Shown here: in pieces, positions 12,122 through 27,359 of the stretch
Layout: each line of letters starts with the position of its first letter
Position numbering within the stretch: position 1 is the stretch's first letter
Assembly (NCBI GenBank): GCA_027574665.1
Contig: CM050666.1
Span: forward strand, 9,362,001 to 9,426,000
Source of the DNA: Rhynochetos jubatus
Taxonomy: Eukaryota; Chordata; Aves; Eurypygiformes; Rhynochetidae
Direction of reading: 5' to 3'
DNA: 64,000 nucleotides
The notes under the pieces: generated by a model
The model's input: the letters and a program-made list of their open reading frames with translations, nothing else
The model's database searches: none
Told to the model about the DNA's origin: nothing
Program-made: the position numbers and the translations under genes

Positions 12122-15100
12122 AACCTCTACTGGCACCTACAAGGTAGACCAGCACTTGCTGCCAGAGTTAAATATTTCATTCTGATTGCTCTATGGCTTT
12201 GCTTTTTGTGGTTTTGAGAAAGGAATGTCACATTTTCTTAAAATGTGTTAGGAAAACCCCTGGTGCATGATTTGCGTACAAGTGGGTGCAGTTGTGTCGT
12301 GCATGTCAAACTGCAGTATGGGTAACCTGATAATCATATAATTTGCCTTGACACCTCTCTAAGAAGACATCATTGTCCCTCTGATTTTGATTCCTTGTAA
12401 ATAATCAATCAATCAATTAGCTCATCTGCTCCAACACTCCCCCACCCCTTTCTGTTTTCAATTAAAAGTGTGAAAGGCAAGTGCAGACAGGTTTACATGA
12501 CATTCCAGAGGCAAGTGGCGGGGATGGGTATTTTTTCACTGATCTTATCAGGTGCCCTGCAAGTACACTTGGGGTTTCTTGTGATCGTGACTGCTAAGAA
12601 ATTCTGAGCATCCCTCTTTTTACCTGACAGAAGACATGTCTTTATGGGGTTGCCTTTTGGGACATTCCTTTCATAGAATATCCAGCAAACTACTTAGGAA
12701 CCAGTATTTTCCTTTCAAAAGCCTACCTGTGCAACCACGGGGACTTTATTTTTCTGTAACCCTTAGAACGTGCAAATTGATACTTCCAGGAGTATTCCGA
12801 CTTGCCTGGATTTGATGCAGCTTTTGTAGAGGTAGTAAAAGGCATCTGTCTTACACAAGGCTAAGCTCCCGCCAAATTTCACATCCTGGCTCCAAAGCAT
12901 GGAGGTGTGTGAGTTTCCTAGCAAATGACTTGCAAGTGCTTATAACATGACAAAACCAAGTTATTTCACCCCATCTTATTTTTTGTGGGAGCCACACCTT
13001 TTCATTTGAACTTTCAAAGAGAAGGAAATCAGCTGCAGGCAGACACACGACATGGAGAATGTCAGCTCCAACAGCTTAAGTTTGGCAAAGCTACAAGGAT
13101 TTGACAACAGCCATGTAAGGGGAAGGGCTAGCGTTGGCAGGGCTGCCAGTTCCACCTGCAGCCTGGCCAGGCACGCAGGGACAGTGTCAGGTCCGTGCCC
13201 TGTCCCAGGCACCTATTTTTGAGGAGTCAGGAGAAGTGATTTGTGGTGTGGATTGTGAGTGGATTACTAAAACACAGAGGCTGCAGTGTAAGAAGGCCCA
13301 GCCATACAACCAGGGAGCTTTATAGCAGAGGAAGATGGATCAACCGTGGCTACTCGGTAAGACTTGAAAGCCTTACACGTTATTCATGCAGATTTGTAGT
13401 CGGCTTTAGACACTTCAGGTGACACTTGCTGCACTACAGTCTTTACATATAATGTTGAATTATATCTTCAATCAAAAAGAAAAGGAAATCCCTCAAACTA
13501 AACCACAACAAGTCAAGACCTTGCCAAAAGAAAAATCAAATGAAGAAAATGAATTAGACCAGCATAAAAGTGAGCAGCAACCGGAAAGGCACAACACCTT
13601 CCCCCAGGCCAAAGCCGTACTCACGGGCATGGTACAAAACATTTCAGGAACTGGCAAAGGATATTTTTTAGAAGACTGAACACAATCAAGCTTATCATTA
13701 AATTTTATCCTCTGTAAGTGGCGAGGATATATTTGTTAGCATAAAGCATTAGAGATCATGCTGCTCTCCGTTCTTCAGAGGAGAGCTGGCATTGCCCTGT
13801 GGACTAAAAACAGCATTGCAGGTATGCGGCATTCAAATCCCCGCGGGGTTATTAATTCCCAGGAGCACCGAGGCAATGCCACGCTCACTCATTTCTGCTA
13901 CACAACTACCCTAATATCCTTTCCATGACATAATCGTTGCACTGGAGCTGGAAAGAGTGCCACTACTACTTTAAGAACAACGGCCAGCAATCTCAGTCAC
14001 TTCAAGTAAAAATATAGTCGCACTGGGCTCTCTGAGAGTTTTGCTGTCAATTGTAACGCACCGGGATCTCACCTTTGGTATCATTTTCCCCTAACAAAAC
14101 AGGGATGATCACACTTGCAGATCTGTTAGAGTGGGACAAGGACAAGTTAATGTGCGTTCCACATTCTGAATGTGTAGTGTAATAAGTGCATGAATTATTT
14201 ATGTGTATAAATTTAAACTCTTTGATTGAAATGTAAGACTGGTTGATTAGAAATAAACTTCCTCCATCTCTGATACCTAGGTGCTCTGCCACCGGAGCTT
14301 AAGGCTGTGGGCTCCGTGGTTGCATGTTCCCATCTCTTCCTGACTGCCAGCACTAGCATTCACGAAATAACACAGAAATCCAGAGCTGACCCAGCTGAAG
14401 AGAAGCCACACAAAATACCCCCAGACCCCCCAACTTTTCAGCTAGAAGAGTTCACTGAACCAGCTCACTGCACAAACACAGTGGTGGCGGTGCCAGGGGG
14501 GACGCGTGGCTGAGACTGAGGAACCACGGCAGCACCAGCTTAGATCAGCCTCAGTCACCACTGAACCTCACACCAGGTTAAACACCAGTCACCATTAAAT
14601 CTAACTCCTCCTAGAAATGTGTTTGTTTCTTCTTGAAAACAGATCTATCTATCTCTAGGTATCTCTCCCAGGAGTACAGAAGCTTAACAGAGGCCCATCA
14701 ATGGTATCCTGCACTTAATGTTTCAACCACCTCATTTAATAATCTGCAAAAAGGAAAAAGGTCCAGACAATTAACTGACAGAGTGATTTTGTTATTAGGG
14801 GGTCCCAAAGGCAGAGCTGCAAGAATAAGAAATGTGTGTTGAGAAAACAAAGTCACACAGCCAACAAAACTCTGTCAGGCAAATGTGTTCTCCTCTTGCT
14901 GCCGTGGATTTAAGTCAGGGCTTGCAATACTCTGCTCCGGACACCAGGCAGGTATTAATGAAATGTGCATTTCTGTAAGAAAAGCATAAGCCCTTATCTG
15001 AAAAAGTGACCTCTAATTTGAAAAAACATTAGCCCTTGGGTTCATCATTGTCTATTAGTGTTCTCAGTCACTGGGCAAGAAGTTTTCCAGCAACTACAGT

Positions 15101-18100
15101 TGCTGTTAACACAAGTTATGTCCTCAGTATGGCACTAAAAATGACTGAGTACTTGTCCCATAATGTCAGAGCAGCACTCCCAGTGAGGGAATGTGTGCAA
15201 TTCTACATTTTGCCCGTTTTAGCTTCAGATGCTGAGCAGGGATTTTGTATATAATATGACATGGGGTAAGAGAATGTCTATTATTAATGCAGCCTCATGA
15301 AGCGATTAATCAGCTGGGTCATTAACTCTCCACCTACACAGAAATCCCAGCTCAGAAAACCTCTGGTCTGAGTTTGGCTGAAGGCACTCTTGCGTGGGGC
15401 ACTGTCTCCAAAGCCCAAGGCCAAGACCGGCCGGAGTTCGCAGTGAGTCTGGTGAGCGAGTGCCATGAACCAGTACGAACTGTACCGCTTTTACTCCAGG
15501 AGACCTGCATGACCACCTCAGTGGACATCACAGTCCATCACCCCCCTCCACTTTGCTTACAACTTTCCTCATTAAGCTCAGCACATATTTAATCCCAGTT
15601 CACACAGTCCATGCTTTACACTGAGCAGAAACACCACGCTCCGTTTATCTTTCATTTCCAAAATACATTTGCTCACTGTTTTTAAGCAACAGAGGTGGCC
15701 TTTGTGCACAAAAACGCCAGACGGGACTTCTAATCCATCCTAGTCTTTCAAAACAGCCTTGGAGCGCAGCCGACACCGGCCAGAGCTGCTGGTGTGGATG
15801 TGGCGGAGGAAATGTGGGGTAGAAATACTCCTTTTTTGGAAATTATTTGCAAAAGAATAATGGCTTTCACACTCTCCTTGATACAAGGTAAGACATGTTG
15901 GCTTCTCTCCACCTAAGGCAGCCTTCCCTCCCAGCCATTATCAATAATCACCGTTCCAGCAGACTGATGCGTATGCTGGCTGGCTTTGCCGCATGGTCTC
16001 TCTCTGCTGGAAGAGGCATTAATTATAAGCAGGCAAGAAGAAACTTCTGCAGCATTGATGGCTGCGCTGCTGGGTGCTTTTCCTTGTACTAAGCTTGTTT
16101 TCATTAACTTTCCAAATAAATGATAAAAGGCACAGGCATGGGCAACAGAAAGACAAAACCGTAATCGCTGGAGTAGCTGGCTGCCTCCCTGTATGTATAT
16201 GAGGAAGCATTGTTTAGATCTGTGCAAGTGCATACATACACAGGCTTTCCTGCCGAGCATTTAACTAATCCAACCATCAGTGTAACAGATGAGCTCACTG
16301 TGAGCTTCAACACTTGGCTACCTTCTCGGTATCGCGGTTTCAAGCTAAACCCAAACTCACGTAGGGTAGGAAGTTCTGTGTCCTGCCTATAGGCTCGGTA
16401 AAAATCAGTCGAAGAGGTGAATCAATGGCACTCCGTTCTTGCCGAGCTGCAATGCTGACAACACTCAGGATTTTAATATGAAATATTGATGACTGTTATA
16501 TTGATGATTATGCTGATTAAAGTTGTGGTTATTGATTGTGATGGTAATTATCGCATTTTATAGACACGTAGGTGCTCAAAGCCTGGGACAGAAAAGAGAA
16601 CTCCCTCCAAGTGTTGCTCAGACAGAAAGCCAGAAGAATATCTGATAGAAGGGCTGCTTTAAAAGTTCCAGGTTCCAAGTTTAAAAGTTTTAAAGCAGTC
16701 TTGTGCTTGAGCAGGAGTCATGGCTTCCACTGGCAACTGCAAACTAATCCTCCAGACCCCACAGATACGTTAAAAAAACCACAAAGAGCACCCGTCAGCA
16801 GAAACATTAAAAGGCAGATTAAAAAAACCCAAACCCTAATTCTGTGCGTTGTTCTGAATAATGATTTTTAAGAAAAATCACATTATTTTCTAGAGCCTGA
16901 GTCATGATTTTTAAGCATCAGGGGTTTGCCAAACTGCTGGTATAAATCTGGAACCGCTCCACTGACGTCACTGAAACTGCACCAGTGTAAAAATGGCATC
17001 AGGGAGAACAGAAACAGGCTGAGAGAATCGGACAGCTGTGACCACTAACCCAGGCTGCGCATTAAGAAAGATCAAAGACTAATTTTTACAAAACATTTTG
17101 GCTTGGTTTTTATTTTACTGAATTAGGGTAAAACATGGCCCACATTTGCTCTCAGTAGCTCGATGGGCTCAAAATTCTTCCCTGACTTTTGAACACAGCG
17201 TAACACCAACAGGTATTTAGTTGGCTATTCTTCTGAGAGCTACTCCTATCTGCTGCTAGGAGGCTTCAGTCCCTCGAAACACAAGATTATCTTTCCTCCT
17301 AACTGCATGACGGCGGTGAGGATGCCGCAGTGGATAAACACAACCTTCTGGTCTGAAGTGCCACCCCGCTCCCAGACTTCATTACTCAGAAACATCCCCA
17401 TCCTCTTGGCAAGGGGAACAGAGACTAACAGGAATGCCGCTAAAGGTTAAACACATGAACCTTTTGTCATGTTAAAAAACGAGAAAAAAGGGAGGAAAAA
17501 AAGAGCTCAGGCAGAGGAGAGCACCACAAATCAGGCCAACTGACTGCTCAGCAGAAGCAGAGGGCAAAGGGTGTGCGCACCATTATCCGGCGGGGAACAC
17601 ACCATCCAGCACCACCGTTCACACCCGGCGTCTGCAGAGAAAACAATCGTTGTAATCGAAAAACCCTCAGAGCTAGCAATTTTTAAGCACGGATTTTGTA
17701 TCAGGAAATGCCGGATCTTTGCAACAAGCACGTTACTAATACGAGTGATAGAACAGCGGGGTTATATGAACATTTCTATCTCCAAGGCCAGAAGAAAAGA
17801 AAAACTAAAATCTCCAAGGTCCTTTTCAGGGAAGGATCATAAACGCTACAGACTACATTTCCCAGGTATTTTGTGCCGTAATTAAATCTGTTTCTAGCAT
17901 TACACCTTTAAGAAAGATCAAAGGTAGGCAGTGGGGGAAGGAGGTACACACTGACTTCCACTAATTGAAGCAAGCTGAAGCCTCCAGCACCTTCTGGGTT
18001 CTCCAAAGTTTCCCTCTCTACCTCAGCATTTCCTCTGCCCTCCCCCCGCAGCCTCCCTGCCCCAGCCCCTGCGAAAGCATGTGCATCCAGACGACTGACA

Positions 18101-21100
18101 CAACAGAGATGCCTTTTATAGCTGCTAGGGTACAGGAATAAAAACATCCCAAATCTCAGTACAATCACTGGCAGAAAACGGCTGCGTTTTTTCCATTGTT
18201 TCATTTCCATGCCTCGTTTTTTCCGTCCGTAAGAAAGGACATCAAAGAACACTGAGGTTTAGGAGCTGTTAACTACGTATCTGTATCGACACCAGTATTA
18301 GCAAAACCGTGTGCAACCCATCCCAGTAACAAAACCTACGAAAGTAAAGCTTTACTTGGAAAAACTAGTTTCTCAGCACAACTGTATGTGCAGCAAGGGC
18401 TTTTGCCAATCTCCTCCTACCCCAGACCAACCTAATTAAGCTGCTAGAACCCGTAGTGTAAAGATAACCACGGCATCTCACATGGGGCTTTGTAATAACC
18501 TGACTGACTCAAGTGCGATAACGCTGAGAGCATCATGGATTCTGCACTCAGCTAAACAAGTGTGCTTGGATACCTCTTTTCTTACTGTTTACCTCCTCCA
18601 GCATCTCTGCTTCCTTCTCTCGTGCATCTGTGCTTTGACTATAAGCTCTCAGGGCTCTCCTGGGAGATGCTGGCTTCCTTGGAGAGGCTGTGAGTCAGGG
18701 TCTGCACTAGCCTCTACGGAGGCTACGATTCCCATCCTCTCATCCCACCGCGCTTGTGCGTTAGCAAGGAAGAGAGTTCCTTGTAAATGCCTCCAAGGGT
18801 CAAGCACAACTCTGCTTTTGATGCTTAATAAAGTTTTGAAATCAAAAGCACTATGTAAATGTTGTTCTTATTATCAGGTAGGTGTGCTCTGGTTTTCTTC
18901 CAGGAGAGCTCAGCTGCGGAAAGTGGCTGGTATTAGAAGCAGGTCTTGGATGCTCGACATCCAGCTTTGCAGGGAGAAGACTGACATAAGAGCTTGGCAC
19001 ACAGCAATGAAAGAGGATGCAATCTGATTTGGCAAATTAGCCCCTGGGATGATGCAGTTGCCATATGTACCTAGGTGCCAAATTTCAAATGGAGCAGAGT
19101 GACCTGACTCTGACCTTCGGCTCAGAGCGCTAAATTCCCTCTCCAGGGAGCCTCTCTAGCCTGAAGCGTGTTTCAAAGCTGTGAAGAGAATAAACGTATT
19201 CACCTGGGGGATATTTACAGCAGAACATTTGTTTTCACTTATGCTGAAATCTAAGGAGAGTTTTGGTAGAGTCCCCACATGTCATTCATTCCAACAACAG
19301 GTTTTGCAACTCTTCTTATGCAGGTGTCTAGGCCTGTGCAAATCTCTCTGGCTGACCACACGTATCTGATGAAGTCTCTGTTCTAGCCAATAATTTGCCC
19401 AACCTGGGATTTGTCAAACACAAGCAAACATCTTCTCTCTCCCTGCTTACCAAAGGCACTACAGCACAAGGCACAGTGGCTGCCAGTTACAAAACTTCGC
19501 CACTTTCAATAAACGTACTCAAGAAGTTTACAAGTAGTATCGTAAATAATCTAACCTACACCTTCCAGAAGCTGAATGAAGTGTTTTGTTTTGGTTTTTT
19601 TAATCCTTGCATTGCAAACTAGTAGTTAGCTTGCTCATTAAAAACAATTGCTTAGTGGGTCATCAGACAGCAAGTTAGACAGGTTAGACAGAAGAATGAA
19701 TGTTAACTAGAGGCAACAGACGGAGCTTTCCGAGCTTCAGACTTGTACTTGATACCCAAAATACAGGAACAGTAGCGAAAGGTAAGAGAAGGCAAGTAAA
19801 AGTTCGAAGAGAAGGTAGATTAGTTAAAACAGTTCTACCACACAAACCGACTTCAGATCCTTACAGTCCAGTCCAGCAATGAAAAGCCACTTGTGCTCAA
19901 GAAGCAACCTCTGTATGGACAGGCTCTCACTTGGCTTTTGGCTTGAGCGGTTTACTTGACGTGCATTCATTTTTCTAAGTACCCTGGCACAGACACAAAG
20001 CCAGAGGACAGCTCAAACACATACTTGCTTTTCTGGAAAGCCACATCAGTCCTAGAAAAAACTGCTTTCCTTTTTTCCAGCCCACTCAAATATTGGTGGT
20101 TTGAAAACTTACTTTCTTCAGATTCAAGTTGTGCTTGAAAGCGTTTGTAGAAGTAGTCAGAGAAAAGTTGAGAGAAGAACTGAACGCAGCGTTATGGCTC
20201 TGCGAAAGGCAGCAGTATAGATAAACCAGGCTTCCATTCAGTCAGCTAGCAGAAATACATCTCTCTTTTAAGGAACTGAGTCACTTCTGAAATGCATCAT
20301 TTGTTTAAATTACAGGAAATAAAGGTTTACAACCAGGGACGAGCTTGGCAAACCTTGATAACACAAAACAATGGTTTGTACGATCTGCGGAACCTGGTCT
20401 CTGAAGGGCTGACACATCCCTAAAAGCAGCAGCAAAAGGGGAGGGAAGGCTTTGCTAAACCATGTTTCTATTCAAGTTTCACACAGAGAACATCTGTTTG
20501 CACCCTAAAACATACACAGGTATTTGATAAACTCTTTCTTTCTTCTCGCTTTAGGATGGCCCTTTGGCTCACACAAAATTTAACACTACTTTTTACACAG
20601 TCTCACCCATTCAGGTGCCATACAGCCAGGCATGAAAAAAATAATGCCTAAGGATGCAAAGTAAAGCATTTTAAAAAAATGTGGGAAAAAATACATAGGG
20701 TTGTCCACATCACCTTCATTTGGCTCTCCTTTTGCACACATGCTTTAGTTGTGTAGGAAGACCCTGTTTGTTTTCAAAACCTGGCTCCCCCGTTTCCTTA
20801 GGCCCCTACAGTCAATCCCTTCCCAGGCCCTGCTTCCCCCATCCCCACCCCGGGCCCACATCCCCACCCCATCTGCCATCTTCCTCCACACCGCTGGATG
20901 CCAACAGGAAAAGCTGTGAGCGTCAGTGGGACATGCCTTTGCCACCTACCATCTTCTCTGCTCCAGAACTTTGCTGGCAGCAAGGAGGAGAAATAAGTGG
21001 AAGAACACCCTGTGTTGTAGTGTTTCAGCTGGAATTCACGCAAGTAATTCAGTCTGAAGAAGACGCTCAACAAAGAAACTCCCAGCGATGAAGTCTGGCC

Positions 21101-24100
21101 AGACTGTAAGCACATGAAAGCAGAGCCTCGTGGTATAAATTGTAAGGCACCTTAACATCTGGCTTTCCTTCCTGTCCTGTTTACAGGAGGGTGGCAAAGA
21201 CCTCTATGTTTTGTGACTTTGAGAAGAATGAAGAGAATATGTCTCTCAAGCTCCGCCAAAACAAACAAGGGTAATTTGTGTATCCAGGATGACAGTAAAG
21301 CTTGTCAGTGAGGAGCTTCTAGCAGAGCACGAAGTTAGCTGCACATGACAGAGACAAATGCTGTTTCAAGGAAAAAAAATGTGCTGAGATCGGACAAGAT
21401 TTTCCATACTCATCTCGCCTTTAGAAAATAACCCTGAACTTTACACTTGTAAAACCACAGAGAGAGACAAGCATCTTTCACCTTGCCTTGGCAGCTTCAG
21501 AAGAGAATGCTAGGAATAAATCATAGGAACATACAAAATACTCATAAAAAACCCTCGCTGCATGCCACAGGCTGGAGCAGAGGATGCACTGCAACACTGA
21601 TTCATGAGCAATACCTCTGAACCTGCTATTGTAAATGTCATTTCCCAACACCTCCCCATTCCTACCAGCCAGCTAAAGCTGCAATTAAAGAAGTGGGAGT
21701 GCTCTGCGAGCCTTCCCTGTCTGTAACAGACCCACATCCAGCTATTCATTAGGCAATCCAATTACTCTGATGGGACCTTATTTTCCATGCGTTTATGTCT
21801 AGTCAGACTACAGGGATAGCCTACCAACCTGGGTGTTTTTCGTACGATGCAAGCCTCTGTTCCTCTAATAACAGAGGTTATTACAAAACACAGCTACTGC
21901 ACACAACATTGCATCTCCTTTGCATCTCCCCTTCTCTCATCGTTTTCCAGTTGTCTGGGGAGCAATTACATGCCCAACTGCAAAGGGAAACAGGTTGAGA
22001 CCAGTCTCCCGCACCCACTTCTTGCCCCATGCTTTCTTCCAGGCCTCCCCTCGCGCCTGGGAGCGACTCCCCATTAACATCTGCAGGGCCGCCTCATTAT
22101 TCTCAAAGTTTTCCTTCACAGCAATGCCGCTGATGGCAGTTCGGCCTCTCAGGTATGACGACGCCACTGCTTACCATGTTGGCTTATGGAACCTCTTTAA
22201 GGCACACAGAGCCTCTCTGTTGCTTTTTCCCTGGAACATGAGCTCCCTGGAGTGGGGACAGCCTTTTTGCGAAGCAGGCAGCCTAGTGTGGATAGGGTCC
22301 TTGGTCAGAGCTCCTGGGAGCTTTGGTACAGCAAAGAACACAAGTATGATTTCCAGCATCACCCAAGAGCCCTCTTTGGAAATCAGTGACAAAGTTGCAA
22401 GACTGACTACCAAAGCACCTAAACCACAGCCTCTTCTTCAACAAGGCTTCAGAAATCTCTTGCAAATAGACCCACGAATGAAACTTTGTAAGAACTTGGA
22501 TTCCTAGCCAATGTGTCAGGCAAATCACAGTCTACACTCCATTCGAAACAAGCTCTTAGAGGGGTGCAGGGCTTTTGCTTGGAAATATGCTGAGAGAGGA
22601 CCTTGGCCTGTACCCGTTGACTTCTGATGGCAGAGATTAGACAAGTGAATGGAAGTGCTTTCAGCAGTGGTGCTGTGTGCTGAGAAACGTAATAGAGAGC
22701 AGGTATCATGGCAATACTCAGCATATAAAATTCCCTGGAGAGATTACCCCCTGAGAAAAAAAGGCTTTGGTACACCTCTGTTTGTTACACTGATTTTCCT
22801 GACTTTCCCGGAGTAAAGAATACTTTCCAGCTCTCTCCTGCTCTAAAAAATGCTACAGCCTCTGCAGACCCTGAAGAACCCTGCAGTTCCTGATGCTCAT
22901 GTGTCTCTTCTAAACACCCTTTATTTCCTTCTCTCCAATGCTTTTCACACTATGCTTTGACATGAAACGTCTGACAAATGAGACCCAAAAGTTCGGGCAC
23001 AGGAGAGGAAGGCGTGCAGGTGGAGGAGCGGGCACACCTATGGGCATGTGAAAATGAAAAATAAACCCTAGATCAGTAAGGAAGTTTGTAAACGCCAAGG
23101 ACCACAGTAGCCTGCCTAGAGGGTCATCAGGCAAGGGTTCACAGGCAAAATTTCTCATTAAAACAACTGGCTTTTCTTATTTTTTTTGGCACTGTTAGGC
23201 GACACAGCCCATAAAATTTGTGTAAGAGCCAAAATTTGGAGGGACTTTGTAATCACTGCTGCTTGAAGTTCGCAAACCAGGAAATTGTGCTCTATTAGTG
23301 AGAAATAGGTACCCAAGGCAGGGTTCACTTCAAATAGACACAATTCCCTATGCAAAATACAAAGCTGACACAACGTGAAAGGTGTGTTTCGTTAGGTAAA
23401 GCTTTAGAACAGCTACAGGTAGAGGAAACGCCACAGTGCTCGTAAAAACTCACACAAAGTTTTTGTCAGGCTTCTGCCCAGTTTTACACTTCTGTCTTTC
23501 AATTGAACACAAACAAAATTACACCTCTGGGCTTGGGATTATTTCTAATTGTGTAACTTCACATTTTTCACCTTGCTGTGTCTTAACATCTCGCTTCCAA
23601 CCTTTGCCCAGGTCAAGATGGATATAAACCCCAGCCTGTGAGAAAGCCCACCCCAGATAGTTTCTACAGAAGCAAACTACTGTCCTGTGTGCCCGGCGGT
23701 GCCACTGGATGTAGGGTCTGCTACAAGCCGGACATCAGCCAAGCCATGGGCACCAGCCAGGGAGAGTTCAAAGTCATTCTCCCTGCTGCTCGCCTCCTTC
23801 GCCCTGTGCGGGCAGAGGCAGCTGCTCTGAGGAATGGCTCTTTCCTGTGCGGAGCTTTACTGAGCTCTGGAAACATCCCAGCTGCCTTCGTGGAGCAGCT
23901 GATCTGCACAGGAATCCCAGTAATGAAATCACGGCGGTGGCTTCAATGCTATTCCGCCACCAGTGTACGAAAGGCCACCGGGCAAGGATTACCTAGGACA
24001 ATTTAATTATGTGTGAAAACAGCTGCAAAGCTTTATGGGGTTTTAGGGTTGTTGTTCTTTGGATAGGAGTGGGGAAAGGAGAAGGAATTAAGAGACGGAG

Positions 24101-25708
24101 AGAGCTGGCCAAGGATGACCTGTGATGGCAGGGAAGCACACTGTCATACACACGAGCAAAAGATTAAGGACTGATATACACAAAGCTGGTTTTTCTCAAA
24201 GGGATTACTCTTCATGACTTGTCACCTGGAACGGGGTCAGTGTGACCCACTGTGTCTCCACACCCTTAGTGCCAACAGAGATGGCCACCCATTTCCTGCA
24301 TCCCCTTCTGTATCAAACGAAAAGGCTACTTCGCCACTATTTACCTATACTTACGTGTGAAAGGACCATGGTGGCCTAAGGGGAAGTGAGGTATAGCTGA
24401 AATCTTGGTCATATTTCAACTAAACAGAGTTTTATCACTGCCTGTGAACAGGCAAGAGTTTCACCCATGAGAACTCAGTCTGTAGAACGGAGGGCAACGG
24501 AAGATAATCCACATGATCTTTTAAATCACCTTGTCTGTGATATTTTGCCCTCCTTGATTCTATTAAAAGGTCTCCGTACCTTGCAAAGTACCTGCAGAGG
24601 AAAACAAACCACTGCAGAGAGTACTTGACTTGGTATTAACTTGCATAAGGCAAATGAGAGCCCATCAGTGCAGTCTGTAGGCTGGTTGATTTAAGGACTC
24701 CAACAAACATGTCTCACGCAGGAATTACAATACATGTGGTATTTGTTTGTTTTTGTTTTTATTTCAATTTTATTTCTGGATTCTACTTTGTAAGCTATTT
24801 TTCTTGCATGACAAGCAATATCCAATTATTCATGCACTGCCTTTTTTTTGTGTGTTTTAAGTTGACATTTTGCCCAAGCTTAAGACCGCAAGACGCTTAC
24901 TAGAGCAGTCCTCCTAGCTTCAACGAGGTCTCCCATACTGCTGGCTTTTAAAGAGTAGGACATACTAAACCTAATACACATGAAACCAAAGCACACAGTG
25001 ACATCAGCCGCAATTTCCCCTCCACATTCGTGCGTGCATTTTCTCCATCAACACAATGGTGTTTCCAACCTGAAAACAATGCACTCAAGGAAAAAAATAT
25101 GAGCTTGTGTGATGGGATTTCCAATGGAGCCTGAAGGACTTTGGTATCCTCAGACTATAAAGAAAGTCCAGAGAACAGAATGCTTAACATCTCCAGTCTC
25201 CTTTGAATTCCCAGCCTTACTGAACCAAGAATAAAGAGAGCCTGGCCCATAAGCAGGAATCCACTAATTAAAGAGAAATGGGGCTTATTTGTCTTGGTTT
25301 CTGAAGTCACAGTTCTCCACTTCTGAAAACACAAGTTTCTCACCAGTTCTTTTCTGCCCCAGGGCTGTGACCTAAGCAGCTTAAATGATACACAGACTTT
25401 GGTCGAAATCTGCTCCTTATTTACTGGACTTCAAATGTGCAAGCAATTACTGAATGGGTCTCGTTTATTGAATAAAAGTATTTAGGCATTATGTTTACAA
25501 AGGCCTAGAAACATTAAAATCTAGTGAAAAACAATTATTTTTACAGAATACATCTGCAAGCAATATGAAGTCATTTTGGTTTTGTAAATTTCTCTGTAAT
25601 AGACTTATTGTTGATGTGGAAAATGTTCACATTGCAGCAGTGAATTATTTTGAAATGCCAAACTTAATAAAGGAGAAATTATTGCAAATACTATCACAAC
25701 CCTTAAGG

Positions 25709-25722
25709 AAAAAAAAAAAAAA
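25709..25722 (+). repeat. Poly-A tract
   Basis: An uninterrupted run of A in otherwise ordinary AT-rich sequence. No element was identified next to it. Confidence 0.7.
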
Positions 25723-27359
25723 GCCAAAATACCAGTGGTTTCCTGACTAGTCAATCCTCTTCAGATTGGCAGACCTCTTCAGACTAATCAGGAAGAGTTA
25801 GACAAATAGTTACTTTATTACGGAGGCTGTCAAATAAATCAGAATCTGGCGAGCGACTGCTCCTGAGCCCTGCAGCCTGGCTGGCTTCTCTTCCTCTAAA
25901 GCCCAGGCAGTTAAATGGACCCACATAAGTGTGTGTCTGCAGAGCACCATGTAGGCTTCAGGCCTCCAAACAAAACTTCTTCCAAATTTGGGCCAGCATT
26001 TTTCTTGGCTTCCCCAGGTTTTGTTGTGGAACATGGCCAAGAGAAGAAATGCTTTCTAACCAATTAATTCAAGTCACTGCTGTTATTTTTAATGGAGAGC
26101 TCTGAAGCTCAACTCACAAAGGGTAATGAGAAAATAATGTTTTAAACAACATCATCAGAGGAATTAGGCCGCGGCCTTGAACTACATTATCCGATTCTTG
26201 CCGCAGAGTTGCTCAGCCCCCCAAACATTTGCTCTTTACAGAGGCACGATGAATGGGAATTTTGCCCAAGGTGCAAGCCTAAGACCCGGCCACAACTGAA
26301 GGCCACAGCACAGCGGGTTTCAGCAACCAGCCACAAGAAATGGTTGCTTGTGCCACTGCACCCCGGACTCCAAACACGCTCCTAACGCCGACAGGCTCCG
26401 TAGGTTTGGGAACGAGTGAAAACTGAGGTCTCGTTTCAGCCGGGCACTGGGGCACATTTAATCCACCCTCCCACAGCACACATTTAAAACGAGGCAAAGG
26501 AGGCTTCGGTACATAATTAAACTTCAGCATCGCTCAGTCATTCTGCTGGATAGAGGGAAGGAGAGCGCTGCGTCGAGAGGTAAGTAACGACACCACCTTT
26601 TGCACCTCCGTTCAATCCATTTTGCGTTGTTTATCTGCACTGAGCATTATTGATATGAAAGGCAACCACAGGGCAGAGGGATGGCAGAAAGGAGATAGGG
26701 CAGGGAGGGAGGAGGAAAGTTTGAAATTAACATCCAGACTGGGTCTAATGAGCAGGGCTTAGAGTCCTGCCGGAAATGTTGCCAAGCACTGCTATTACAC
26801 CGAATAATTCACCAGCTGAACAGCCAAGAACTGCAGTGGGAAACTGTGAGACTGCCCAGGCAAGAACTGAACTTTTGCATCCTTCACATCCACGGCAATG
26901 CAAACTGGCAGCACTGACAAATCAATTCAACACCAGTGATGTTGCAGAGACTTGCTAAGAGCATGGGATATAATAACTTTTGAAGCTAATAAGATGGCTC
27001 AAAAACATCCTTTTTTTTTACTGGCCCACATTAAAGGCAAACAGCGCAGATGGACTTGCACTTGCTTCCAGATGAAACTGGTAGCTAGTGTAGTGCTACT
27101 CTAAATATGAATTAACTTTTAATATAGATCTGCTTTAGTTCTAATTGACTTCACAGTGCTACTAAAAATAACTATTCATCTAGCTGGTAGGCATGCTTCT
27201 CCCCTTCCCCATGCCTCACTATGGCCAGGGAACCCTACAAGCACAGTTGGTGAACAACTGTGCACTGCTGGTAGCAGAATGTGGATCACTGGGATTTGTC
27301 TCCTGAAAGTAATTTATGTGGTGCAAAACCCACCCGCCCAAATTTAGCTAGCTGTAGCC

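Noticed and set aside
18482-19027. 181-codon open frame on plus
   Set aside because: No domain, no homologous family recognised, low-complexity-free but random-looking composition, and no splice sites that would include it. Long frames of this size occur by chance in 64 kb.
21920-22507. 195-codon open frame on plus, longest in the window
   Set aside because: Overlapped by several open frames on the minus strand and in other plus frames; no recognisable motif or repeat of codon structure.
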